Below the pieces are notes generated by a model, which made no database searches, had not been told where the DNA came from, and saw nothing but the letters and a program-made list of their open reading frames with translations. Both the position numbers and the translations under genes were made by a program. Shown here in pieces: positions 9,747-20,736 of a stretch of 64,000 bases of DNA (the first letter of the stretch is position 1; each line of letters begins with the position of its first letter). Origin of the DNA: Choricystis sp. odSpoLacu1 (Eukaryota > Chlorophyta > Trebouxiophyceae); assembly GCA_958009055.1 (NCBI GenBank), contig OY253649.1:1240001-1304000 (forward strand). Reading direction: 5' to 3'.

Positions 9747-11930
9747 TCACCGCCGATCCGTCTTCCCTTTCCCGCGCTTCCCCGAAAACAGGTGCTTGGG
9801 CATGAGGTCAGGAATGTGGCGGTCGCCTTCCCCCTTCTTGGCCTGCTTGCCCGCCCGCCACTGCGCCTTGTCGGCCGAGCGCAGGGCTTTGTTCGCCTGC
9901 GCCACGTCGCGCAGCCCGCCCCCCGCGCGCGGCACAGCCAGCGACGCCGACCGCCCGCGCGACATGGACCGAGACTTGGTGGATTGGACGCGTTTGGGGG
10001 GGGCGCCGTCGGCGTCCACATCCATGCTGGCCCCCGCCTTGGCGCGGGAGAGGGAGCGCGTGCGCTTGCGCCCCGCGCGCGCGACCGACGCGGAGCGCGC
10101 GCGCGCGCGACTGCGGCGCCTGCATCCAACCCCGTGCGCGCCAACGAGGCAGCCATGCTCCCCGTCGTCCGTCCGCGTGCCGCGTCCGCGGTGCGGGGCA
10201 GGCGGGGCGTGTTCCCCGCGGCCGCCTTTTCGCGGCGGTGCTCCGCGACCCGCGCTTTGCGCCGCGCGCGGATTTCGGCCAGCGTCTCCGCTTCGTCCGG
10301 GGAGAGTGGCGGCGGCGCCACCGCAGCAGCGGCTGCGACTTCAGCCTCGTACGTCGCCAGGGCGGCGTCCTCCTCCGCCTCCAGGGCGGCCAGCCTAGAC
10401 TCAACGTCAGGATCCACATAGTCAGCAATGTTTTTGCCATCCCAAATCTCGGGCACCACGTCCCGCCTCCACTCCGAGTTGGCCAGGGCGTAGTGTTTGG
10501 TGAGGTCGGCCGAGTAGGCGCCCGCGCCGCCCGCTTCTTCCTGCGCGTCACGCTCGGTGCGGCGCGGCGGGCGCTTGGACGCACCGCCAGCCGCCTCCTC
10601 CGCCGCGCGAGCCGCCAGCACGGACGCTGGAATGATGGGGGGGCGGGGCGGCCCCCGGGGCGAGGGCGTGGCCACGTGCAGGCGGGCCGCGACGCGCTCG
10701 ACGCGGCGCCCCGCGAGCTTGGCCTCCACGCGCGCCGCCAGAAGGGCGTCGCAGGCAGCGGCTTTCACGTCGGCGACCCCGATATCGGCCAGGGTGGACA
10801 TGGTGAGCAGGGTGGGGGGCGGGGCGGACGGGTCGGGCGCGACACCCGGGGCGGCGCCGGCAGAGACACGCGCGGCTTCCGCTGCCATCACATCCAACAG
10901 TTCCCGATCCTCTTTCGGCAGCCCTTCCACCGGGGCCACGTCCGTCTTGTTGACGACGACCATGAGGGGTTTGCCGGCAAACAACGGCTTGATAGAGTCA
11001 AACAGGGCAGCCTGCTGGCTCAGGGTGTAGCCACACTGCCCAGAAGCGTCCACCACAAACAGCACCGCCGCCCGCAGGTGGGCCAGGGCGGTCACCGCCT
11101 GCATCTCGATGGTGTTGCGCTCGTCCAGGGGCCTGTCCAGGATGCCGGGCGTGTCGACAATCTGCCAGCGCAGGTACCTGTGGTCCGAGTGCCCCACGAA
11201 CAGCGACTTGGTGGTGAACGCGTACGGCTGCACATCCACATCCGCCCGCGACACCGAGTTGACAAACGACGACTTGCCGACGTTGGGGTAGCCGCACACG
11301 AGCAGGGTGCGGGCAGCTGGATCAATGGACGGCAGGCGCGCCATGTGTTGCCGCACTTGCTCCAGGTACGACAGCGACGCCCCCTGCCGCTTCATGATGG
11401 TGCACATGCGGCCCAACGCCGCCCGCTTGAGCTCTTTGCAGCGGTACAGGGAGTCGCCGTACTTGAGGAGGCGGACGTAGTCTGACCCAACGCGGTCAAT
11501 GAGCGTGCGCGCTGTGGCCAACTGCCCCAACGCCAGCTTGTAGTGGTCACGGTCGTACAGCACGTTGAGCAGGTCGGCGTAGAAGGGGTGCACGTCGTCG
11601 ACGCGAGGGAAGTCGTCGAGGATGGTGGAGAGGCGGTCGTGCCAGAGGGACGCGACGGTTTTGACCTGGGGGTGGTGGCCGGGGGTGCGTTTTTTGTTTG
11701 CGTGCGTGTGTGTCTGAAACAGCGGCCCGCGCCCCCGCATCTCCACACACACCATCTCATCTCTCTCCTGTCTCTCTCACCTTGCGCATGTAGAAGGCGC
11801 GGATGCGCTGAATCGCCCACCCGTTGTGGACGACGGTCGGCGTCGTGCGCTGCGTCTTGCTCAGCACGATGTCCACAAAGTCGGAGGCGGGGGGCACCAC
11901 CTTGATGGCTTTGAAGTTGTAGCTCGGCAT
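9747..11930 (-). CDS. NOG1: nucleolar GTP-binding protein 1 (NOG1), one frame break
   Basis: NOG1 is an essential GTPase that joins pre-60S ribosomal particles in the nucleolus. Exon 1 (11781-11930) encodes 50 residues starting [18 protein letters not shown]; exon 2 runs 11665-9747. The total is about 688 aa. The NOG1 N-terminal helical domain is followed by the GTPase: G1 GYPNVGKSS (about residue 174), G3 DTPGILD and G4 NKTD. NOG-C and a basic tail ending [14 protein letters not shown], the usual nucleolar C-terminus, complete it. The frame breaks in the (CG)n tract at 10095-10109. Removing one CG unit leaves exon 2 exactly divisible by three and joins the GTPase to the conserved tail. It is divergent from the methyltransferase at 12231. 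Confidence 0.95.
10095..10109. repeat. (CG)n tract breaking the NOG1 frame
   Basis: 14 nt between GTC and TCC codons on the minus strand, again 3k+2. Confidence 0.8.
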
Positions 11931-12230
11931 GGTGGAGGGATGGGGGTGGGGAGGAGGGAGGGAGGGTGCGGGCCGGAGAGGGAGCTCCTTGGTGCGGCGG
12001 CCGTCGTCACTCGGCGACGGGGGGCGCAGGAGCAGAGAACGGACACGCGCTGGGCGGCGCCTGTCGTGTGCGAGCACAGAGGAGCACCCGGCCACGTGCA
12101 GCTGCAGGCGCAGCGAGGGGAGGGCTGGTCGCGCCGCGGGGGAGGCAACGCTGGAAAAAAGTAAGAAACACAATTGACCGACGGCTAGACTCGTCTCTTC
12201 ACAAAAAAACCCGCTTTTTCTCACCACGCA
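11931..12230. promoter_or_regulatory. shared upstream region of NOG1 and METTL18-like gene
   Basis: 300 bp between divergent starts. No recognisable element beyond a short A/T-richer patch next to the plus-strand start. Confidence 0.45.
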
Positions 12231-13193
12231 ATGCCGCCTCCCGGCGACGACTACGAGGCCGGCGTCAACTTCAAATTCAACTTCGGTGGTGACGCAAGTG
12301 CCACACCCTCGGCGCCACCACCGCCCCCGTCTGCCTCCACCACGCGCCCGCCCGCCCAAGAAGTCGATCCAGCCACCCTGCCCCCGTCCACCATCGCGCG
12401 CGATGCAGTGGATGTGGGCCTGCCCACGCCCCTGTTGAAAGCCCGGTTTGAGGGGGCGGGCGGGGCGCCTGGCTGTGGTGATGACAACGTCTCCTCCCTC
12501 CCCGTCCCCACCACCCACGACGTCGTGGCCGGCGTGTACGAAGGCGGCGCCAAGCTGTGGGAGGGTGGCGTTGATCTGGCCAGGCTGCTGGTCGCGCACG
12601 CGGGGCTGGGGGAACACCCAGAGGCGCCACGCGCGGCTCCCGACGCGCCGCCGCTGCCGTGCCTCGTCGGCGCCCGCGTCCTGGAGCTGGGCGCGGGCGC
12701 TGGCCTGCTGGGAGTGGTGGCCGCGCTGGCGGGCGCATCCTCTGTGACGTTTGCCGATTACAATGCTGGGGTGCTGGCACTGACAGCAGCCACGGTGGCC
12801 GCGGCACGAGGGAGAGGCGCGGAGGCCGAGTCCGGCCACTCCTCCTTCCCTCCCGTCCGCTACTTTGCGGGGGACTGGCGTGACTTGCCAGCCGTGTTGG
12901 AGGCAAGCAAAGACCTGCCAGAGGGAGGGTACACCCTCATTCTAGGAGCAGAAGTCTCCTACTCCCCCACCACCACGCCCACCCTGGCCACCGCCCTGGC
13001 CACCCTGCTGCCCCCTGCCGGCGCTGGCGCCGCCCTCATCGCGTCCAAGCGGTACTACTTTGGGTTGGGGGGCGGCACCAATCATTTGATGGCGGCAGTC
13101 GAGTCGGTGGGGCTGGCCGCGCGCGTCGTGGCGGTCGCGGGGTGTGGGGGCGCCGTGCCGCGCGACGTGGTGCTGGTGCAGAGGCGAGGGTGA
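12231..13193 (+). CDS. METTL18: METTL18-type protein-histidine methyltransferase, 320 aa
   Basis: The family (METTL18; Hpm1 in yeast) methylates a histidine of ribosomal protein uL3 using SAM. Single exon, ATG 12231 to TGA 13191-13193. After a disordered Pro-rich N-terminus (about residues 15-55) come the family hallmarks: [18 protein letters not shown], motif [13 protein letters not shown] (about residue 150), the acidic motif II loop [23 protein letters not shown], and the C-terminal block [15 protein letters not shown] that separates METTL18 from other seven-beta-strand methyltransferases. A long (AG)n tract begins within nine bases of the stop codon. It neighbours NOG1, another ribosome factor, with a shared promoter region. 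Confidence 0.9.
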   Translation: MPPPGDDYEAGVNFKFNFGGDASATPSAPPPPPSASTTRPPAQEVDPATLPPSTIARDAVDVGLPTPLLKARFEGAGGAPGCGDDNVSSLPVPTTHDVVAGVYEGGAKLWEGGVDLARLLVAHAGLGEHPEAPRAAPDAPPLPCLVGARVLELGAGAGLLGVVAALAGASSVTFADYNAGVLALTAATVAAARGRGAEAESGHSSFPPVRYFAGDWRDLPAVLEASKDLPEGGYTLILGAEVSYSPTTTPTLATALATLLPPAGAGAALIASKRYYFGLGGGTNHLMAAVESVGLAARVVAVAGCGGAVPRDVVLVQRRG

Positions 13194-13353
13194 CACAGAG
13201 GAGAGAGAGAGAGAGAGAGGTTTTTGTGTGTGAAAACAACAAACAAACAAACAACAGACGCCCACAAAAAAACACCCTGCCCCCAAAATTGGCGCCCCAC
13301 GGGCCATCAGCAGCGACGGCACACGACAGCGTGTGGCGCGTGTCGCCCGCCCA

Positions 13354-14499
13354 TCACGCCGCGCTCGCCTGCCCGGGCACCGGCACAGAGTGCGCGGCCT
13401 TCGGGTCGGCTTTGCAGCCGTAGACGCTCTCAAAGATGATGGAAAAATCTTTGTCCGCGCCGCCCGCCGCGCACGCGCGCTCAAACAGGGAGGCCGCCGT
13501 CTCCGTCATGGGCAGGGGGACGCCGCCACCTGCGCTCGCGGCGGCAGCTCTCAGGTCTTTCAGCATGTGCTGGGACGCAAACCCTCCCTCGTAGCCGCGC
13601 GTGGCGGGCGACCCGGGCACGACGCCCGACGGGTTGTTGACCTCCGACGACCACGACTTGCCCGTGGATGCCGCAAGGACCGCAGAAACTCGCGCCGGGC
13701 AGAGGCCTTGAGACGCACCGTACGCTAAAGCTTCCGCGACGCCCGCCATCTGGGCCGCGAGCGCGATTTGGTTGGCCAGCTTGGCGGCCTGCGCGGCGCC
13801 CGGGTCGTTCACACTCACCACGACGACGCGCCTCCCCATGGCCTGCAGGAGCGGGGTGGCGGCCTTGGTGGCGTCCTTGCAGGCGGCGGAGACAAGGAAC
13901 GTGAGGGACCCGTCCTCCGCGCCTTTGACGCCGCCAGACACGGGGGCCGCGACCAGGGTGACGCCCGCCGCCGACGCCGCGCCCGCCAGCCCGCGTGCGA
14001 AGGCTGGATCGGTCGTTGAAATGTCGACCGCGACCCGGGTGGCCGACCCGGGGGCGGCCAGGAGGCCGGCGTCGCCCTCGTAAAACGCGGTCACGGCGGC
14101 CGCGGTCGGCAGGGACGTGACGACGGCGCCACACTCGGCGGCCAGGGCGGCGGGCGAGTGCACGAGCTGCACGCGAGCCGTGGGGGGCAACGACGCCATG
14201 AACGCGTCGGCAGCGGAGGGTGACGAGTCCAGCACACGCAGCGCGTGCCCCCGGGACGCGAGGCGAGCGGCGAGGCGGGCGCCCATCTGCCCGAGCCCGG
14301 CAAAGCCGACCGTCGTGGGGGCTCCCGCCGAGGTCGACTCGCCCCGGCGCGCGGCTTGCAGCAAGGGGTAGGATGACGTCGTCGATGAGGACGCAAACCC
14401 GCGGCTGGTGAACGGCCAGGCGGCGGCGGGGAGGAGGGCGCGGCCGAAAACGACCCCGCATGCCCGTGTGGCACCCCGCGCGGCAGCAAGGAAGGTCAT
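13354..14499 (-). CDS. HIBADH: 3-hydroxyisobutyrate dehydrogenase, mitochondrial, 381 aa
   Basis: NAD-dependent oxidation of 3-hydroxyisobutyrate in valine breakdown, in mitochondria. A single exon from ATG at 14499 to TGA at 13354. About 55 residues rich in Ala, Arg and Ser (MTFLAAARGATRACGVVFG...) form a likely mitochondrial presequence. The Rossmann domain follows with VGFAGLGQMGARLA (G-x-G-x-x-G). The substrate-binding block VAAPVSGGVKGAEDGSLTFL and the catalytic-lysine helix AKLANQIALAAQM are present, as is the C-terminal all-helical domain (KDFSIIFESVYG is an altered form of the usual KDF/KDLGLA region). Other beta-hydroxyacid dehydrogenases share this fold, so the exact substrate is inferred. 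Confidence 0.87.
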   Translation of the reverse strand: MTFLAAARGATRACGVVFGRALLPAAAWPFTSRGFASSSTTSSYPLLQAARRGESTSAGAPTTVGFAGLGQMGARLAARLASRGHALRVLDSSPSAADAFMASLPPTARVQLVHSPAALAAECGAVVTSLPTAAAVTAFYEGDAGLLAAPGSATRVAVDISTTDPAFARGLAGAASAAGVTLVAAPVSGGVKGAEDGSLTFLVSAACKDATKAATPLLQAMGRRVVVVSVNDPGAAQAAKLANQIALAAQMAGVAEALAYGASQGLCPARVSAVLAASTGKSWSSEVNNPSGVVPGSPATRGYEGGFASQHMLKDLRAAAASAGGGVPLPMTETAASLFERACAAGGADKDFSIIFESVYGCKADPKAAHSVPVPGQASAA

Positions 14500-14851
14500 T
14501 GCGCGTGCGTGTGTGTGTTGTGGCCCCTCGCGCGATGTTAGGGAGTGGCTGTGAGAAGCCGGGGGGTGTCGGGTCGGCAGGCGTGGGGTTTGGGGGGGGG
14601 GGGGGGGGGGTGCGCACGAGCGCGTACCGAGAAAGGGAGGCACGAGTGTGTCGGGTAGGGGTCGCGTGCTTTCGTACCACCCCTCTCTTCCCCGCGCTTG
14701 TTCCCTCTGCTCTCCCCCACGCTGTCCGAACCCGTTTTTTTGGATGGACCGTTGGGGGCGTTCAGTTTTGAAAAAAGAAAATACACACACACACCCTCTC
14801 ATTTTCGAGGTCACCAACCCTCTCTCGTCACGCCCTCCCCTCCTCCCTCTT
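14500..14851. other. intergenic region upstream of HIBADH
   Basis: About 350 bp between two minus-strand genes. It contains the longest mononucleotide run in the window, G19 at 14592-14610 (C19 in the transcribed sense), and otherwise nothing recognisable. Confidence 0.6.
14592..14610. repeat. G19 homopolymer
   Basis: Uninterrupted run of 19 G in the upstream region of HIBADH; length is likely unreliable in any assembly. Confidence 0.8.
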
Positions 14852-17800
14852 TCACACAGACGCAAACGTCAGCCCCCTCAAAAAGGCGAGCCGCCCCCCC
14901 CTCGCTTTCAGCGCGGTCACCACATCCTCCAGCGGCACATCAAACTGCAGGCGGGCTGCGGCGCGGCGGTCTGCGCCGTCGGAGACGAGGACGCGTTGGG
15001 CGCCTAGGCGGGCGGCAGCAGCTGCCGCGTCCCCCAGGCTGGGAGTCGGCAGGCCCGCCGCCGCCGCCAGGTCGGCCAGCCTCGGCGCGATGCAGGCCAG
15101 GGTGGAGGCGGAGCGACCGCAGGCGCGCAGGTCGATGGCCAGGGCGGCCAGAAGTAAAACGTCGACCGCGGGCGCGGCCGCGAGCGCGCGCGTCGCGGGG
15201 GCCGCGCCCAGGGCATGCAGCGCGGCGTCCACGTGGGCCATGGTGACGGTGGATGTGTCGTCGTCCACGGCGGCATCGACCGCCGCGCGGCACACCTCCA
15301 GCGCGCGGCGGACGTCGCCTGCCGCCGCGCCGACTCGGCGCGCCGCGTATTGAACGGCACGTGCCTCAAACGAGCCCCCCGCCCCCGCAGCCTCTAAACG
15401 CGCCGTCACGATGGCGGCCAGCGCGGTGGGCGTGTAGGGCGCAAACGGCAGGCGGGCGCCACCGAAGCGGGAGGCGATGCGGGGGAGGAGGCGGTCTGGC
15501 AGGTCCATGGTGTTCGCCACCCCAATGACCGCCAACCCCGACGCCGGCCTCGCGGGCCACTCAAACAGGTTGTACAGGACGGCCTGGTTGCGGGTGACGA
15601 GGAGGTCCATCTCGTCCACGAGCAGAATGGTGGCGCAGCCGTTGGGGTCGGGCTTGCCGGCACCCACCCTCGCGTTCAGCGCGTCGTGCGCCACCGCGGG
15701 GGACGCGCGCTCCCCGTACAGCGCGTCCAGCAGGCGGGCGTACACGTGGCGGGGGGAGGGCAGGCGCAGCGCGTTGAGTTCGACAAAGTTGAACGCGCGG
15801 CCGCGCATCGCGGCCGCCTCTGCCGCCGCCCGCTCCGCCGCCGCGCGCACGGCGGCCGTCTTGCCGGTGCCGGGGACGCCGTACACGTACAGGCAGCGGC
15901 CAGAGGTGGCGGCGCCGTCGGCAGCGGCGCCCGAGATGAAGGCGGTGAGGCGGTCGATTTCTGAATCGCGGCCGGGGAGGCCACACGGATCAGCAGACGC
16001 GGCCAGCGCGGCCCGGGCGCGGGACAGGGGGAGGGAGGTCGCGTCGGCGGCGGAGGCGGCGCCACCGGGCGTGGTGGAGCGGGAGCGAGGCGCGGTGGTG
16101 GTGGTGGCAGGTGCGGCAGCCGCGTCCGCGCCGCCATCGCCACCCCCCTCCGCCGCCGCCACCACCTCCACCAGCTTGCCGCCGCCCTGTTTTTTGGCGC
16201 GGGAGGGTTGTTTGCGCCCATGGGTCGGCGGCCGCGCCACGCGAGCCCCCCCCCGAGCCCACGCGTCGAAAAGATCGCCCTGGGCGGGGCGCCACTCGCC
16301 GTCCCCCGGGGCCGCCGCCTTGCCGCGGCGGCGGCGGCGGCGCCCACCATCGGAGTCGGAATCGTCATCCACCTCATCATCATCGGACGCGTCTGCCGCG
16401 GCGCCCAGGGGGGCGGTGGCCGGGTCGGCGGCGGCGGCCGCGACAGCAGCGTCAGCCGTGGCCGCTTCATCACCCACCGCCGCCGCCAGAGCCGCCGCCG
16501 CGCGCCGCCGCCCGCCCAGTGGGCGGAAGGCGCGCGCGACGCCACTGTACTCGTAGCGGCACACCCACACATCGTCGCCCGGCGTGGTGGCGAAGGCGGC
16601 CTCGGACACCACAGACGCAGCGCCGAGCACGCACGCCGCGTCGTTCGCGTCGGCGACCGGCGTCAAAAACACCTCCCGCGCCGCGTGGCCGCGGGCGCGG
16701 CCGGTGTGGGTCTCCTCGGGGCGGATAGCCCAATATCCGGAGAAGCGGACGACGGGGGTGGTGGAGGGGGCGGCCTTCTTTTTGCCTTTGGCCGGGGACG
16801 CCTTTTTCTCCTCGTCCGCAGCCACCACCTCCTGCCAGATGGACTCCACCCGCACGATGCCCACCCGCCCCGCCAGAAAAGCTTCCGCCCGCGTGCGCGG
16901 CGGGCGGCGGGTGGAGCCGGCGACGTCGTCGCCACCCCCAACCGCTGCTTTGCGCCCCGCTTCACAGGGCGGGCACAACCACTCCGCCTCCGGCACGCGC
17001 GCCAGGGGCGGGTCCACGCAGTCCAGGTGCCAGCCATCCAGGCAGGCGGCGCACTCGACGATGGGGACGCCGTCGTCGTCGTCGTCAGCGGCCGCCTTGC
17101 CGCGACGCTTCCCACCACAGCCCGCCACCGGCTTGTGGCCCTCCCCACACCCCGCGCACACGGCCCCCGCGTCGTCGGAATCCACCAGGGACGCGGCAAT
17201 GGCGTCGTCCAGGGCGCAGTAGACGAAGCCGCCGCGGCGGTGGGTCGCGCCGAGAGCATCCATGAACGACGGCAGCGACGTGCGCGTCTGGCGGCGGGGC
17301 GCCTTGACCTCCGTCGCTGGCGCCGCTTTGGCTGGCTTGGGCTTGGGCTGGGCGGGCTTGGGCTTGGGCTTGGGCGCGCGCGGCGCGCGGCGCGGCGCGG
17401 GGGCGTCCGCCAGCGCGCTGCCCAGCGACCGCGCCGCGCCCTTGTCCCGGGGCGTGGCCGCCGCCTTGGCATCACCCGTCTTGTCGCCCACCTTTTTGGC
17501 GGGGGACGGCTTCTTGGGGGGTGACGCACCCGCGTCGGCCGGCGGCGCGCGTGGGGGGGGCGGCCGTTTGGAGGGGGACGCCCGGGCCAGGGCGCCGCCC
17601 AGGCCGCGCCGGCGGGCGGGAGGGTCGGCGATGATCTCCTGGGGAGTGGGTGAATGGGAGAGAGGGGCGCGTGTGAGCGAGAAAGGGCGGGACGCAGGGC
17701 CCTGCCGATTTCCGACTGTTGATGGAAAGATGGGCGGGAGCGCCCCCCCGCCGCCCGCCGCCACGCTCCGCCCACCCACCTCCACGCCCAGCAGAGGCGG

Positions 17801-17955
17801 GGACGCACACACGCCATTGCGCGCCCAATTAGCCCCCCTTGCCCCACCAAACTCACCACAACCAGCGGCGTATCCTTTTTGGCGTCGCAGGCGCGGCGCC
17901 CCGCGCGGCGCACGGCGGGCGCAAACGCGTCGATGGTGCTTTGACGGGGTGGCAT
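14852..17955 (-). CDS. ORC1: origin recognition complex subunit 1, plant type (PHD, BAH, AAA+), 961 aa
   Basis: ORC1 is the ATPase subunit that marks replication origins and loads MCM with CDC6. Exon 1 (17857-17955, MPPRQSTIDAFAPAV...) and exon 2 (14852-17638) give 961 residues. A basic, Lys/Pro-rich disordered N-terminus is followed by a PHD finger at about 190-255 (CAGCGEGH ... CAACLDGWHLDC ... WLCPPC) set in a BAH region, the arrangement of plant ORC1. The AAA+ domain has Walker A GVPGTGKT (about 622), Walker B LLVDEMD (about 706), sensor 1 GVANTMDLPDRLLPRIASRF and a C-terminal winged helix. Residues 5-11 (QSTIDAF) look like a partial PCNA-binding motif. The 218-nt intron is purine-rich at its 5' end. 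Starts are 205 bp apart from the divergent ARID gene. Confidence 0.94.
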
Positions 17956-18160
17956 TGAAGTGTGTGAGTGTGTGTGCGGAGAGAGCTTGGGGAGCGGACG
18001 GAAGGTGGCGCTGGTGTGCCGGTCGCCCGCGCGGCCCTCTGTTGGAAAGGAGGAGAAGAGTGTTGGAGAGCCATTTTGCCGGCCAGACGCGAAAACGAAA
18101 GAAAGCTTGCCGTGCATCGCGCCGCACTAGCGCCCTCTCCCTTGCAGTGACCGCTGCAGC

Positions 18161-20391
18161 ATGGCGTCCCGCGAGTCCAGCCCCCTGGGCGACGCCCCGG
18201 ACGCGGGCGGCCCCCCGCCCGGCTCGCACGGCGGCGGCCCCGCGTCCGCGCCCGGCGGCAGCGAAGCGACGGGCGGGCCGCCCACGGGGGGGGCGCCCCC
18301 CGATTTGGGTGCGTGTGTGTGTGTGTGTGTGTGGAGGGTGTGAATGTGGGAGAGAGAGACAGAGACGCACCGCAGGGCAGCCGGCCTCACTGCCCCACCA
18401 CCCCTCCACACCTCCCACTCCAGCCGGCAACCCCTACCTCGTGGGCGACCTGCCCCCCTACGGCGCCCGGGGCGCCGACTTTGACGCCTTCTGGGCCGCC
18501 CTGGATGCGCACTGGGCGCGGGAGGCGCCCCCCGACTACCGGACGCGGCGGTGGGGCGTGCCCACGGTGTGTGGCTCCCGCCTCAACCTGGCCACCCTGT
18601 ACCGCGAAGTCTGCCTGCGCGGCGGCTACGACGCCGTCGGCGAGGCCAAGTGGTGGAAGCGGGTGGGGGCGGCGTTGGTGGGGGGGGCGGCGGCGCAGCG
18701 CGCGACCGCGCTTGGCACGGTGCTTAAGTACGCCTACGAAAAGTGGTTAAAATCGTTCGCTGCCGCCCACTTTGTGCCCGCCAAGCACGCCGCCCTGATC
18801 GAGGAGACGCGGGTGGCGACGGCGAGTGCGCGCGCGTTGGGGCGGCTCAACCAGCCGGTGAGGCGGCGCAGCGCAGCGGGCACGCGCGCGAGCGGCGACG
18901 GTGGCACCCCCTCGCGCGGCGGGTCGAGGCCACCGTCTGCGGTGGGGGGGGCAGGGCGGCTGGCATCTTTGGCCCTGCCACCTGTCACCGGGGCGGGCGC
19001 GTCCACCGGCGGCGCGCGCGGCGGAGGCCTCCTCACCGGCGCCGCGCGCGCCGCGGCCGAGCGCGCGGCGGGCGAAATGATCGCCGCCCTCGCCCTCCGC
19101 CCCGGCCCCGCCCTCGTGCTGGACGCTGGGTTCGAAGCGCGCCACCTGGGGGATGCGGGGCGGGCCCTGCTGGTGGGGGCGCCCCCGCGGAGCGTGAGGT
19201 GGGGAGGCCGTGACAACGCCGCCTCCCCCCCCGACGTCGCGTGGGCACTCAACGCGGTGGGCGTGGCCGCCGCGGCCGCGTCCCCCCCCCCTGGACCTGG
19301 CGGCCGCTCCCCCCGCCCTGGCGGCGGGGTTGCTGCGCGTCATTGGGTGGGCGGATCCAGGCGCCGCGCGCGGCGCGAGCGACGAGCCGCCGATCGCTGG
19401 GCGTGCCGCGACCACGCCGCCGCCGCCGTGGTGGAGCGACGCCGTGTTTGCCGACCCAGCGGTCGCCACGGCTGCCGTCACGGCTGCCGCCGCCGCGGCT
19501 GCTGCCCTGCGGGCCGCCGTGCTGACGTGTCAGGGCAGCGCAACGCGCGCCTTGGCCCCCGACGCGGTTGCCGTCGTCTCCTCCGTCCTGCGCGCCGCCC
19601 TGGACACGCGGGCGCCAGGCGTGCAGGAGACGGCTGCATCTCTGTTAGACATTCTGGTGGTGTGCGGCGGCGGCGTGGATGTGGCGAGAGGAGGGGAAGG
19701 CTTGATCGCCACGCTCGTCGACACAACTGCCCCGCCCACCCCGCTGCGCCTGCGCGTCGCGTCCCTGCGCGCCCTCACCCGGCTGGCCACGGCGCCCGTG
19801 CCGCCGTCCACGCAGGCGGCGGTGGTGGCGGTGGCGCCAGCGATGGCGGCCGCCGCGGCCGCTGTGCTGGCGACGCCACCCGCGGATGCTCGCGCCGCGC
19901 TGCGTGCGGAAGCAGACGGAATGCTGGGCCCCTGCGAAGTCGCCCCCCGGGACGCCACGGGGGCCGCCCTGCGCGCGGCGGCCGCCACCCTGGCGGCCGA
20001 GTGCGCCCTGGTGGGCGCGTCCGCGCTGCACGCGCTGGCGGGGCCGGCCGCCCACCCCACTGCGCGCGCTGCGGTCGCGGCCTGCCCCCCCGCCCTGCGG
20101 TCCCTCGTGGCTGTCGTCGCCGCCCGCCTGCCCGAACTGCCGGGCCGGGGTGGTAGCGGCCTGGTGAACGCGCTGGGGACCGAGGGCGCCACGTACGCAT
20201 CGCGGTGTGCGTCTGCGGCGACGGAAGCCGCGGCCGCCGCGTTGGCCGGCTTGGCTGGCGACGCGGCCACCCGGTCCACCGTCACTCCGCACGCGGGCGT
20301 GCTGGCGTCCAGACTGGCGGGGCTGGCGGCCAACCGGACGCGGGCGGCGGAGGCGCTGGCGGCGGCGCTGGTGGCGGTGGAGGGGGTGTGA
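18161..20391 (+). CDS. ARID-domain protein, about 704 aa, one frame break
   Basis: Exon 1 (18161-18308) is Gly/Pro-rich and disordered; exon 2 (from 18424) opens directly into an ARID/BRIGHT DNA-binding domain at about residues 65-165. Key segments are FDAFWAALDAHW, NLATLYREVCLRGGYDAV, KWWKRVGAAL and LKYAYEKWLKSF. The remaining 500 residues are alanine-rich helices, resembling the ARM-like part of ARID2/RSC9-type SWI/SNF subunits. The frame breaks in a C10 run (19282-19291); one C fewer restores a 705-codon frame. A chromatin-remodelling role is inferred from the ARID plus solenoid layout; no other SWI/SNF signature was seen. It is head-to-head with ORC1. Confidence 0.8.
19282..19291. repeat. 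C10 run breaking the ARID-gene frame
   Basis: 3k+1 offset between upstream and downstream frames; one C in excess (or two missing). Confidence 0.7.
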
Positions 20392-20470
20392 GAGGAGTGT
20401 TTTTGTTTTGGGCAACGAGACGTTTTTTGTGTCATGTTTTTTTTTGCATGGATCAAAAAGAAGAAGTATC

Positions 20471-20501
<31 letters not shown>

Positions 20502-20736
20502 TCTCTCTCGCTCGCGGGAGCGTTTCGGGGGTGGGTAGGGGGTATAATGGGGGGAAGGGGAGGCAAGGGTACAACAAAAATAGGGGCAAAAAAAGTAGTG
20601 TTTCCGAGCGCGGCCTGCGCGGACCAGGGCGCGCAAGTCGCCGCGTTCGTCGCACAACGAAAAAGGGTGGTTTCCTGGGGCTAGCGTAGGGGGCTCGAAA
20701 GTCAATCATTGGGGAGGTTGTACAGAAAAGGGGGTC
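20392..20736. other. convergent intergenic region with (CA)n
   Basis: 345 bp between two facing 3' ends, richer in A and T than the rest. A CA microsatellite lies at about 20472-20498; T-rich runs lie upstream of it. No gene seen. Confidence 0.6.
20472..20498. repeat. (CA)n microsatellite
   Basis: About thirteen uninterrupted CA units between convergent genes. Confidence 0.85.

Noticed and set aside
20472..20498. CA repeat as a telomere or CRISPR-like array
   Set aside because: Simple dinucleotide microsatellite with no spacers.
20580..20720. Possible tRNA between convergent genes
   Set aside because: No cloverleaf arms or B-box consensus could be matched.
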